Made by a program: the position numbers and the translations under genes. The notes below the pieces were generated by a model. It was given only the letters and a program-made list of their open reading frames with translations. It was not told the DNA's origin and ran no database searches. Below, piece after piece: positions 1 through 44,800 of a stretch of 64,000 bases of DNA. How positions within the stretch are numbered: the first letter of the stretch is position 1; each line of letters starts with the position of its first letter. Origin of the DNA: Tragulus kanchil (taxonomy: Eukaryota > Chordata > Mammalia > Artiodactyla > Tragulidae); contig JAIOJX010000004.1 of NCBI GenBank assembly GCA_022376925.1, positions 179,457,501 through 179,521,500 of the forward strand. The letters are read 5' to 3'.

Positions 1-112
1 CGGCCCGCAGTCAGGGCTCCCAGGCAGGCAGAGCAAACGGAGGTCCCCCTGGCAGCACCTCCACCTGGAGGGGCTGGGCAGGGAACACGACACTGTCAAC
101 TTGGAACAAACT

Positions 113-118
113 TTTATT
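113..118 (-). terminator. GTPBP1: GTPBP1 poly(A) signal, copy 1
   Basis: AATAAA on the minus strand (TTTATT on plus), downstream of the GTPBP1 stop. It is the outer copy of the signal also found at 1256-1261 and is present because of duplication D1. Confidence 0.6.
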
Positions 119-959
119 TCATGTGCTGGTCTGGTCGGTCCATGGCCACAGGTCAATGGTAAGGAGGGGAGGAGAGCGGACCAGCGGTCTGAAAACAGGA
201 AGCGTGGTGAAGGGCTGGGGACGGAAGGGAGGCGAGGCTGAGGAAGGACCCAGCCAGGGAGGTGCCCCGGGCTGGAGAAAGAACATAGCTCTGCCCACCA
301 GTCCCCGCTGAAGTAAGGGCTTCAGTCCCACAGCTCAGAGCAGGCTGTTCGGGGCTCGCGTTGCCCTCTCTAGCCTGGGCAATACCACCCCCCGCCCAGG
401 CAAGGATTCTTCCTGAGGGCTTAATGCTCTGAGCTGGGTCTTTAAGAGCCCTTTTAACTGCCTCCTACCTGCCCTCCCTGCACCCCAACTGGAACTTCCG
501 AGTCTGGGGCTCCAGCGTTTCATTTGTGCTCCTGGAGCAGCCGTGCTGGGGCGATGTGGGGAAGGACGGGCTCCGGCCTGGCTCAGACGCACACACAGCA
601 CCCCCGCCAACAGGAGGGCTTGCTGACAGGACCCCGAGAGGCCGGCCCCCAGTCCGGGTTATCAGTACCACGAGGCCCAACAAGACTCAGAGGCCAAGTC
701 CAAGCAGGAGGCAGTCCCCGGGCAGGCGAGGTGAGAGCCTCCAGCTGGACAGAGCCAGCTGAGGAGGGATCGCCCCAGCCAGCCAGGCAAACAGAAGATT
801 GTCTCCAAGGGCAAGACAAGCCGCCAGCTGGGCTACCGGGGGTTCCCAGGTGGAGCTAGCCACCCAGCCCTCTCCTCTGAGCCTGGGCTGGCAGATCCAG
901 TGTGGGTCGTAGATCGCATGGTGACCACCCACCAGGTACCTCCCCCGGGCTGGGCAGAT

Positions 960-1100
960 CAGGGCCTCACGCTCGTTCTCTCACTGAATCCTCACAGCAA
1001 CCTGATGCAGGTATTCACCGCTCGCCGTAGATGAGGAAGCTGAGGTTTAGAGGATGCCAACCTGTCCGGGCTCACCGCTGGCAGAGAAGCCTGGGTTCTG
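960..1100 (-). repeat. MIR-like SINE fragment
   Basis: It has the minus-orientation MIR pattern: a run resembling 'actgaatcctcacagcaacc', then a 'gatgaggaagctgaggtttag' equivalent. It lies in the 3' flank of GTPBP1. Family assignment is by eye. Confidence 0.55.
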
Positions 1101-1239
1101 AAGCCACGCCTGCCTGACAGGAGAAGCTGGGCTCCTCCTGGTCCGGCCCGCAGTCAGGGCTCCCAGGCAGGCAGAGCAAACGGAGGTCCCCCTGGCAGCA
1201 CCTCCACCTGGAGGGGCTGGGCAGGGAACACGACACTGT

Positions 1240-2742
1240 CAACTTGGAACAAACTTTTATTTCATGTGCTGGTCTGGTCGGTCCATGGCCACAGGTCAAT
1301 GGTAAGGAGGGGAGGAGAGCGGACCAGCGGTCTGAAAACAGGAAGCGTGGTGAAGGGCTGGGGACGGAAGGGAGGCGAGGCTGAGGAAGGACCCAGCCAG
1401 GGAGGTGCCCCGGGCTGGAGAAAGAACATAGCTCTGCCCACCAGTCCCCGCTGAAGTAAGGGCTTCAGTCCCACAGCTCAGAGCAGGCTGTTCGGGGCTC
1501 GCGTTGCCCTCTCTAGCCTGGGCAATACCACCCCCCGCCCAGGCAAGGATTCTTCCTGAGGGCTTAATGCTCTGAGCTGGGTCTTTAAGAGCCCTTTTAA
1601 CTGCCTCCTACCTGCCCTCCCTGCACCCCAACTGGAACTTCCGAGTCTGGGGCTCCAGCGTTTCATTTGTGCTCCTGGAGCAGCCGTGCTGGGGCGATGT
1701 GGGGAAGGACGGGCTCCGGCCTGGCTCAGACGCACACACAGCACCCCCGCCAACAGGAGGGCTTGCTGACAGGACCCCGAGAGGCCGGCCCCCAGTCCGG
1801 GTTATCAGTACCACGAGGCCCAACAAGACTCAGAGGCCAAGTCCAAGCAGGAGGCAGTCCCCGGGCAGGCGAGGTGAGAGCCTCCAGCTGGACAGAGCCG
1901 GCTGAGGAGGGATCGCCCCAGCCAGCCAGGCAAACAGAAGATTGTCTCCAAGGGGCAAGACAAGCCGCCAGCTGTCTCCGGGTCAAGGGGTGAAGGTCAG
2001 AGCTGGGGGCGAGGAGGGTGCTACAATCCATCACCAAGAGCTTCCACACATCTACGGGTTACAGTTTAAGAGCTTTTGGCATGACCTGTTTGGGGGTGTA
2101 AGGGGAATGAGAGGAAGAAAAAGAGGAACCTCTGCTCTCTGCTCTGCCAAGATGCCCAAGTTGCGGAAGCAGGACTCCAGCAGCAGACGCTCCTGCCGGG
2201 ACGCCCTCCGCCCCGAGGCGGCTCCAGCCCCGGAGGAGGGTGAACACAGGGAGGGGGCGCGCCAGCCCGACTGCCCTGGAAGGTTCGCACAGAGACACAC
2301 GGACGGACGGACGGGTAGGCAGCCAGCTGGCTCCTGGAGGCTGGTAGCCGGCCACCGAGAGCAAAGAAGAAAGGGAGCCGCCAGGGCCCTGATGGGCCGC
2401 ACTCCGGCAGCTCACACGCACACAGCCCCGCACACAACCACACACACAGATAGAGAGATAGATATATAATAAAAAGAATAAAAACTAAGGGGCCAGATGT
2501 ACAAAAGAGGTGTGAGTGAGGAAGAAGGCGGGAAGAGGGTGGGAGATGGTCAGTCCTCCGGAAGTCTGGCCACCTTCCTCAGCTTATAAATTACAGGCCC
2601 CCTGGAAAACGGGGGTGGGGGAATGACGAGGCTCTGGGCGCGGCCAGGGGAGGCGAGCGGTGGCCTGGGTGCTCTGGTCCCTCTGGTGGAGCAGGGCCAG
2701 AGCACGAGGCTCCCTTGGGTGGTGGAGGTGGGCTGGGGAGAT
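1240..2742 (-). other. GTPBP1: GTPBP1 3' untranslated region
   Basis: This run separates the inner stop codon (2743-2745) from the AATAAA at 1256. No conserved coding frame is visible. On the plus strand it holds a GGAC tetranucleotide run near 2301-2313 and an AC-rich, GATA-rich tract at 2411-2465, both copied about 1100 bases further right. The extent is inferred from the poly(A) signal, not from transcript data. Confidence 0.6.
1256..1261 (-). terminator. GTPBP1: GTPBP1 poly(A) signal, copy 2
   Basis: AATAAA on the minus strand, about 1.48 kb downstream of the inner stop codon at 2743. It is the most likely end of the GTPBP1 transcript once duplications are collapsed; cleavage would fall near 1235-1245. 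Confidence 0.65.
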
Positions 2743-37114
<34,372 letters not shown>

Positions 37115-37682
37115 GAAGTTAGGGATTAGTCAAACTTCATAATGCTGGCCACAGCCACTCGTCCCAGGCAGAAGTTTAGTGAGCAAGAGCCAGGTTCCAA
37201 ACAGCCCTTAATTTCAGGGATCTACTTGAGAGCTAAGAGGCAACTTCTTGATCCATGTTTGCAACTACAAATCTTAATCTGTACAAGTACAGCTGGTGAT
37301 CTGGGACAAGAAGTCATCCAACTCCAAAGGTGTTGATAATTCGGTTTTTTATCCGGAGAAATTGCTCACCACTATCCTACATATACCTCCATCAGGTAGA
37401 TAATATTAAAATCCCAATTTGTAAAGAGTCAAAAATTACGGCATTATACTCTAGAATAATATTGATATTCAGAGTCTTACCAACTGGCTCTTTCAGAAAT
37501 TCAAGTTAAGAATGTGCTAACACTTGATGGTATGCTAAAAACATACCCTTCTCACTACAGGGCTTGTGTGTGTGTGTGGAGGGGGGGTGTTACCAGAGAA
37601 GGTGCTTCTTTAATTGAATAATCTGAAATCACACTTTAGAGAAAGAACCTCTTACCATGACCACATCTTTTTTATGAAGACA

Positions 37683-37860
37683 AGTTAGAACCTAAGTTCA
37701 AATCCTAGGTCCACTACTTACTAGCTTCTTGACCTCAAGCAAGTTAATCTCTCTGTCCTTCAGTTGTCAACTGGGGGGGCGGGGGAGGTACCTACTAAAC
37801 AGGACAGTTCGCAGTAAATCAGTTAATATAAGTATAGCACTTAGAACAATACTTGCAAAC
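37683..37860 (+). repeat. MIR SINE (copy at 38819-38996)
   Basis: 'caaatcctaggtccactact', 'cttgacctcaagcaagttaa' and 'tagcacttagaacaatactt' follow the MIR core. It is copied by D12. Confidence 0.7.
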
Positions 37861-39178
37861 CTCAATTATGACTCTTATTCAAATATAACTGTAATCCTCA
37901 GGTGGTTTACGAATTACAAACAAAATCAAAAGTTGGCTGGACCAGAGCACAGGACTCCCAACCACATGGCTAGCACACAATCTGCTAAAGGCTAATCTGT
38001 GTTCAGTGTAATGGAGTTAACAACAACAAAAAGACCCCCCAAGTGTCGTAGTGCATGGATGCTCAGCTACATCCGATTCTCTGCGACCTCATGGACGGTA
38101 GCCCACCAGACTCCTATTCACAGAATTTTCACAGGCAAGAATACTGGAGTGGGTTGCCATTTCTTGTTCCAGGCTTAAAACCCCAACCCAAAACACTATC
38201 AACACAAGTTCTACTGTCTTAAATTCCTCTTCCAAAACACTGAAGAGCTTGAAGTTAGGGATTAGTCAAACTTCATAATGCTGGCCACAGCCACTCGTCC
38301 CAGGCAGAAGTTTAGTGAGCAAGAGCCAGGTTCCAAACAGCCCTTAATTTCAGGGATCTACTTGAGAGCTAAGAGGCAACTTCTTGATCCATGTTTGCAA
38401 CTACAAATCTTAATCTGTACAAGTACAGCTGGTGATCTGGGACAAGAAGTCATCCAACTCCAAAGGTGTTGATAATTCGGTTTTTTATCCGGAGAAATTG
38501 CTCACCACTATCCTACATATACCTCCATCAGGTAGATAATATTAAAATCCCAATTTGTAAAGAGTCAAAAATTACGGCATTATACTCTAGAATAATATTG
38601 ATATTCAGAGTCTTACCAACTGGCTCTTTCAGAAATTCAAGTTAAGAATGTGCTAACACTTGATGGTATGCTAAAAACATACCCTTCTCACTACAGGGCT
38701 TGTGTGTGTGTGTGGAGGGGGGGTGTTACCAGAGAAGGTGCTTCTTTAATTGAATAATCTGAAATCACACTTTAGAGAAAGAACCTCTTACCATGACCAC
38801 ATCTTTTTTATGAAGACAAGTTAGAACCTAAGTTCAAATCCTAGGTCCACTACTTACTAGCTTCTTGACCTCAAGCAAGTTAATCTCTCTGTCCTTCAGT
38901 TGTCAACTGGGGGGGCGGGGGAGGTACCTACTAAACAGGACAGTTCGCAGTAAATCAGTTAATATAAGTATAGCACTTAGAACAATACTTGCAAACCTCA
39001 ATTATGACTCTTATTCAAATATAACTGTAATCCTCAGGTGGTTTACGAATTACAAACAAAATCAAAAGTTGGCTGGACCAGAGCACAGGACTCCCAACCA
39101 CATGGCTAGCACACAATCTGCTAAAGGCTAATCTGTGTTCAGTGTAATGGAGTTAACAACAACAAAAAGACCCCCCAA

Positions 39179-39387
39179 GTGTCGTAGTGCATGGATGCTC
39201 AGCTACATCCGATTCTCTGCGACCTCATGGACGGTAGCCCACCAGACTCCTATTCACAGAATTTTCACAGGCAAGAATACTGGAGTGGGTTGCCATTTCT
39301 TGTTCCAGGAGATCTTCCCGGCCCAGAGATGGAACCTGCACCTCTTACGCTGGGAGGCGGATTCCTAACCACTGCACCATCTGGGAA
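39179..39387 (-). mobile_element. Bov-tA type SINE (truncated copy at 38043-38173)
   Basis: Minus orientation. The BovA body reads on plus 'ctgcgacctcatggacggta' and 'aatactggagtgggttgcca', and the tRNA-like end 'ctaaccactgcaccatctgg'. The D12 junction cuts the first copy. Confidence 0.88.
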
Positions 39388-39855
39388 AATATCACTTGTG
39401 TTAAACTCCACCAAGATTTAGCACCTAACCTAACTGCACTTTATCTTAAACCAATCACTATTGAGGTAATCAGCCTGATAAGACCCTTGTCTTCCTATAA
39501 AGGAATGTGATCTTCCAGCGATAAAACCCGTTTTCTTCTGCATATTAAAAATCTTCCATTTTGCACAACTTCAAGGAGCGCCTTTCTAGCTGGCATGATG
39601 CCCAATGAGTTGTTTAATAAACCAATCCGATTTTCAAATGTACTCAGTTGAATTGTTTTAAAAGTGAGTTGTACTGAAGCAGGCCTAAAGAAATGACTGA
39701 ATCGTTATCTTTCCTTTTATTGTGTTTCGGACTTCCTGAACAAAAATCCAAATGGGAAGAAGGAGGTGGGGGAAATTTATGCGGGACTGAGTTCATCTTC
39801 CAGATACACACGGTGCACTCAAGACAGACCTTGAAGAAAATCAGAGGAAAGCTCT

Positions 39856-39912
39856 ATGGCCGCCACCATGGAACAAACGGGAACCAGAAGGCAAGAGAAC
39901 TGCGGTCGATGA
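39856..39912 (+). other. Small ORF with ideal Kozak context (18 codons)
   Basis: ATGGCCGCCACCATGG contains a textbook GCCGCCACCATGG at 39859-39871. Two in-frame ATGs (39856, 39868) open an 18-residue frame ending TGA at 39910-39912. It lies about 0.8 kb upstream of the inferred JOSD1 first exon. No evidence of transcription is available; it may be chance or a YY1-like element. Confidence 0.25.
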
Positions 39913-40492
39913 GTATCAAGCCGAAATAACTACACCAAGGAACTGAAGAAATAGGGCTACCACTTCAAACGTGGCTCGCGGCAAGGAACTTACCACCCAG
40001 AGCTCCAGGAAAGTGACGGCGGTCGGGCACTCTAACCAAGAGAATTGGCGCCCGACCGTGTCAGTAAAGTGCTTTGAAATCACCTGGTAAACGGCGTGCT
40101 AGATAAACATAAAACGGTCGGCGCGGCTGAGAGTAGTCCAGGTTCGCGAAAGCACTCAGCCCCAAAAGCCCGGTCAGCGAGAGGGGAGGGGTGGGAAGGG
40201 GTGGGAAGAACCGGGAAGTGCCGCCGCGGGCCCGGTCGCCGCCCTGGAGCAGAGCCGACGCCCAGGGGAGGGAAGGGGAAGCGAAGGGCGTGACAGGCAT
40301 CGGGGCGGGATGCTGCCGGCCGGGTCCAGCCCCGGAAGGAACAGAGCCGAGGAACCGGGAGCCAACCCTACCCGCGGCGAGCTACCGCCGCCGCTGCCAA
40401 CCCGGAAGCCCGAGGGGGTCCCACGCCGCCCGCGCCCTCCCGGCGGATGGACTGCGGCCCCGACCTCCAAGCCGGCGCCGCTGCGTTCGGGC

Positions 40493-40500
40493 TGACGTCA
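40493..40500. promoter_or_regulatory. JOSD1: CRE palindrome TGACGTCA
   Basis: A full 8-bp cAMP-response-element palindrome followed by 'tacgtgacg' and a GC box. A half site 'tgacgtcg' is near 40579. It is consistent with a CREB/ATF site near the JOSD1 transcription start; binding is inferred. Confidence 0.6.
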
Positions 40501-40599
40501 TACGTGACGCTGCGGGCGGGGCGGGAGCGGGGACGGCTCGGGAGGGCGTTTCCGGAGCACGCGCCGGGCGGGGGCCGCTGACGTCGGGCTCAGGTGCGC

Positions 40600-40674
40600 G
40601 CGCTCGCCTGCCTGCCCGCCCGCCCGAGCGCGGCCCAGGTGGCAGCCCGCTGGTTCAGGTGGCGGCCTGCGGCG
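40600..40674 (+). other. JOSD1: Candidate JOSD1 non-coding first exon
   Basis: A good donor (GGCG|GTGAGC) ends at 40674, in the CpG island, and a good acceptor (TCTCCTCCGTAG) lies before 40996. Together they suggest a short 5' UTR exon spliced to the leader exon. The start is not known. Confidence 0.4.
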
Positions 40675-40995
40675 GTGAGCGGGCGACGGGCAGGCTGTCG
40701 GGCGGCGCGGGGGGCCGGGCGGGGGTCGGGATTAGCGGGGCGGCCGCAGGGCGCCTCGGCTGGCACTCACGTGACGGGCGGGGAGGCTGGGGTGGGGGCG
40801 GCGAGCTGGGTGGGCCCGGCCCCCCGAGAGCGAAGCGAGTTGTCCGGCCGCACCACGCCTCGCGGCCTGCTGGTCGCCGCGCAGGACCTTCCCCGGGGCC
40901 GGGGCTGGACCCGCCCCCAGGCCCCCGCGGGCAGCCTGGTCCTCTGCGGTGGCCCCCGCGACCGCCGGAGCTGACAGCAGTCGTCTCCTCCGTAG

Positions 40996-41615
40996 CGCCG
41001 CGGCGAGAGGGGGAGCGGCCGCACTTTCCGAGGGAGCTGCGTCCGCCTCGGCCCCTCGGGGGTCCCACCGCCTCCGAGAGAATGGAGAGCCTCCTCCGAG
41101 GCCGCAGCAGGGCCCGCGATCCCACGCTGGCCGGCCCTCGCTAGCTGCTCGAAATTTGCGTTTCAGTTGCCACTTAGGCCTGTCTCCTGTGTCTCTGGCG
41201 TTTTGACTCCAACGAAATGGAAGAAAAGGAGCGATGTGACCCATTCCATTCGGTCCTCCTGCCTTGAGGCCTGGTTGGCGTTTGAAGGAAGAAAATACAG
41301 CACCAAGATCGTTGGTCTTTTGGCGGGGGTGAAAGAAGGAAAACAAGGTCTTTGATTTTACATGATTTTTTAAAACTTCTGCACTTCGACAGTGGCGGCG
41401 AAATACACTAATCCAAAAGTTACCCTTCCGTTGAGAAGAGGAGAATTATTTTTCCTTTTGGGTCCAACGTTTTCTCCCCGTGACAAAGCATAAATCATGG
41501 ACACCAGAAAATAAGGTGGACCTCAGGAATTCCGAAAAGACTGAAAAGCTCACATTCCTCCCCTGGAGGGAAGGGTGGGGTGTTTTAGCCCTCTCTGGAA
41601 CCTAAAGCGAAAAAC
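40996..41615 (+). other. JOSD1: JOSD1 5' leader with five short upstream ORFs
   Basis: The stretch between acceptor CCGTAG (ends 40995) and the JOSD1 ATG. Upstream ATGs: 41082-41144 (20 codons), 41217-41267 (16 codons), 41234-41239 (ATG directly followed by TGA), 41362-41373 (3 codons) and 41497-41514 (5 codons). If this is leader sequence, it would limit initiation at the main start. The exon boundary is inferred. Confidence 0.5.
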
Positions 41616-41800
41616 ATGAGTTGCGTACCATGGAAAGGAGACAAGGTCAAATCTGAATCATTGGAACTGCCCCAGGCGGCACCCCCACAAATCTACCATG
41701 AGAAGCAGCGCAGGGAGCTCTGTGCTCTGCACGCGCTCAACAACGTCTTCCAGGACCGCAACGCCTTCACCCGGGAAACGCTGCAAGAGATTTTCCAGAG
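41616..41800 (+). CDS. JOSD1: JOSD1 coding exon 1, copy 1
   Basis: 185 nt, [15 protein letters not shown] to TLQEIFQ plus two bases of Arg, donor GTAGGG. It contains the catalytic Cys36. This copy reads FQDRNAF, where the human protein has FQDSNAF. Confidence 0.96.
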
Positions 41801-44800
41801 GTAGGGGACCCCCTTCTCCTTGGGGTCTTTATATTATTTTGCTCCTTCGGAATTTCTGTGCGTGGGGCAACTTCTCTGCTGCATAAACACGTGACGGGCA
41901 CCGCGGCTGGGCCCGGCCCGAGAGCGAAGCGAGTTGTCCGGCAGCACCACGCTTCGCGGGCTGCTGGTCGCCGCGCCGGACCTTCCCTGGTGCCGACGGT
42001 GGACCCGCCCCCAGGCCCCCGCGGGCAGCCTGGTCCTCTGCGGTGGCCCCCGCGACCGCCGGAGCTGACAGCAGTCGTCTCCTCCGTAGCGCCGCGGCGA
42101 GAGGGGGAGCGGCCGCACTTTCCGAGGGAGCTGCGTCCGCCTCGGCCCCTCGGGGGTCCCACCGCCTCCGAGAGAATGGAGAGCCTCCTCCGAGGCCGCA
42201 GCAGGGCCCGCGATCCCACGCTGGCCGGCCCTCGCTAGCTGCTCGAAATTTGCGTTTCAGTTGCCACTTAGGCCTGTCTCCTGTGTCTCTGGCGTTTTGA
42301 CTCCAACGAAATGGAAGAAAAGGAGCGATGTGACCCATTCCATTCGGTCCTCCTGCCTTGAGGCCTGGTTGGCGTTTGAAGGAAGAAAATACAGCACCAA
42401 GATCGTTGGTCTTTTGGCGGGGGTGAAAGAAGGAAAACAAGGTCTTTGATTTTACATGATTTTTTAAAACTTCTGCACTTCGACAGTGGCGGCGAAATAC
42501 ACTAATCCAAAAGTTACCCTTCCGTTGAGAAGAGGAGAATTATTTTTCCTTTTGGGTCCAACGTTTTCTCCCCGTGACAAAGCATAAATCATGGACACCA
42601 GAAAATAAGGTGGACCTCAGGAATTCCGGAAAGACTGAAAAGCTCACATTCCTCCCCTGGAGGGAAGGGTGGGGTGTTTTTAGCCCTCTCTGGAACCTAA
42701 AGCGAAAAACATGAGTTGCGTACCATGGAAAGGAGACAAGGTCAAATCTGAATCATTGGAACTGCCCCAGGCGGCACCCCCACAAATCTACCATGAGAAG
42801 CAGCGCAGGGAGCTCTGTGCTCTGCACGCGCTCAACAACGTCTTCCAGGACGGCAACGCCTTCACCCGGGAAACGCTGCAAGAGATTTTCCAGAGGTAGG
42901 GGACCCCCCCCTTCTCCTTGGGGTCTTTATATTATTTTGCTCCTTCGGAATTTCTGTGCGTGGGGCAACTTCTCTGCTGCATAAACCTTCAGACCAACAG
43001 GTCTTATTAGCCAGATGCTGTTAGCAGGTGTAAGGGACGCAGGAGAGAATGATTGGGATCATTTACGCAGCCCCTCCAGTGGGCTAGGCACGGTGCTGAG
43101 AGCCTCAGGCATTATCTCAAGCGATCCCCTCGACAATCCATTGGAATATGTAGTTATTTCATTTTGTGGATAAAGACAGGGCTCAGAGACGTTCAGGAAT
43201 TTGCCCAAGGTAAGGTAACAAGAAGTGAAGCCAAGCTTAAATCCAGGTTTGTTGCTATACTGTTGACCAGTATGCTATTAATGCCGCTCAAGTCTTGTCC
43301 TCAAGGAGTTTGAGCGTCTAGAAGGGGAACAGGATATGTACACACTCAGTCACCTGTCGTCAGAGTTGGAATGTGTGGGTCTCCTAAGAAAGGTATATGC
43401 ACAGGACTCAGCTTCTCTGTGAGGCAATGTGCTGGCCTTGGTGCTGTTTGTATGGTCTTTGTGTAGCTCTTAATAGTCGATTTACTCTTATTTTACCAAT
43501 AGAGAAACCAATGGAAAGGTCAGGTAATTTGTCCAAATAGCTTTGAAGTAGTAAAGCTATAATTTGAAGCTGACTCTAGGTCTCCTCCTCCTCTCTACTT
43601 CATTCCTGATGGGCTTTCTTATCTACTTTGCAAAGTGCTCCTGGACAGGTTGTTCAAAGTTCAGCTTTTTTCTCTCAGCTTTGATGTTCTCCTCTCCCAG
43701 GGTTTAAGAAGTGGCTCTGCAGTGTCTGGATGAACACAGCAGCACGTCCGCAGTCCTTAGCAGCTTTGGCAGTGAGCCTGTCTCACTTCTTGAGCTTCTA
43801 AAGGGTTACCCTGCTCGGTTCTCGGGGCAGAGAAATCTCAAGGATTCTTCAGGAAGTGCATAGGGACAATTACAGAAGATCCTTCTCTGACTCCATTCAG
43901 AGAGGAAATTATTGCCCTGGGAGGGCCTGAATTATAGTTGAGAATAGCCTTTGGGGTCATTTACAAAGCATAGGTATGGACCATTTACTCTGAAAGAACC
44001 ATAGGCCCTCTCTTAAAAGAATGTTAATCTCGGTGTGCTGACAAAGTTATAATCAGGGTAATTATTTTCCAAAGTCAATAATAACCTTAGTAACGCCTTA
44101 GCAGGGCAGATGTGTCCTTTGCAGCATAGCGGTTACCTGGCTAGTGGGATGAACTCTGCGGGAAGTGGGGCCCTGGGAGGTGCTGAGAGCCTCAGGCATT
44201 ATCTCAAGCGATCCCCTCGACAATCCATTGGAATATGTAGTTATTTCATTTTGTGGATAAAGACAGGGCTCAGAGACGTTCAGGAATTTGCCCAAGGTAA
44301 GGTAACAAGAAGTGAAGCCAAGCTTAAATCCAGGTTTGTTGCTATACTGTTGACCAGTATGCTATTAATGCCGCTCAAGTCTTGTCCTCAAGGAGTTTGA
44401 GCGTCTAGAAGGGGAACAGGATATGTACACACTCAGTCACCTGTCGTCAGAGTTGGAATGTGTGGGTCTCCTAAGAAAGGTATATGCACAGGACTCAGCT
44501 TCTCTGTGAGGCAATGTGCTGGCCTTGGTGCTGTTTGTATGGTCTTTGTGTAGCTCTTAATAGTCGATTTACTCTTATTTTACCAATAGAGAAACCAATG
44601 GAAAGGTCAGGTAATTTGTCCAAATAGCTTTGAAGTAGTAAAGCTATAATTTGAAGCTGACTCTAGGTCTCCTCCTCCTCTCTACTTCATTCCTGATGGG
44701 CTTTCTTATCTACTTTGCAAAGTGCTCCTGGACAGGTTGTTCAAAGTTCAGCTTTTTTCTCTCAGCTTTGATGTTCTCCTCTCCCAGGGTTTAAGAAGTG

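Larger units (their letters stand above)
1..1974. repeat. Direct duplication D1 (shift 1143)
   Basis: Bases 1-830 recur at 1144-1974 with a shift of 1143. Copy 2 probably begins at 831, directly after copy 1 ends, because 831-1143 is single-copy here and would pair with about 313 bases left of the window. Seen differences are A757 against G1900 and one extra G near 1953. The unit holds the GTPBP1 poly(A) signal and 3' flank. It is read as an assembly overlap rather than a true duplication. Confidence 0.93.
40150..41150. promoter_or_regulatory. JOSD1: JOSD1 CpG-island promoter
   Basis: Dense CpG region with GC boxes (40513-40540) and a palindromic CRE just upstream. It ends where the JOSD1 leader becomes less GC-rich. 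A damaged partial copy lies at 41888-42240 through D13. Confidence 0.8.
40768..42985. repeat. Direct duplication D13 (shift about 1094-1120)
   Basis: 40768-41887 recurs at 41888-42985. The first 60 bases of copy 2 are badly damaged and lack about 26 bases of a GC-rich run ('ggggaggctggggtgggggc' is gone). It covers the JOSD1 leader and first coding exon. There are scattered substitutions, including C41758/G42853. Confidence 0.95.

Noticed and set aside
1942..2469. 175-codon plus-strand ORF in the GTPBP1 3' UTR
   Set aside because: Antisense to the UTR, low complexity at its end (AC repeat), and no family resemblance.
40191..41144. 317-codon plus-strand ORF across the JOSD1 promoter
   Set aside because: A low-stop GC-rich chance frame rich in Arg, Pro and Gly, with no recognisable domain. 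It crosses promoter motifs and the predicted splice sites.
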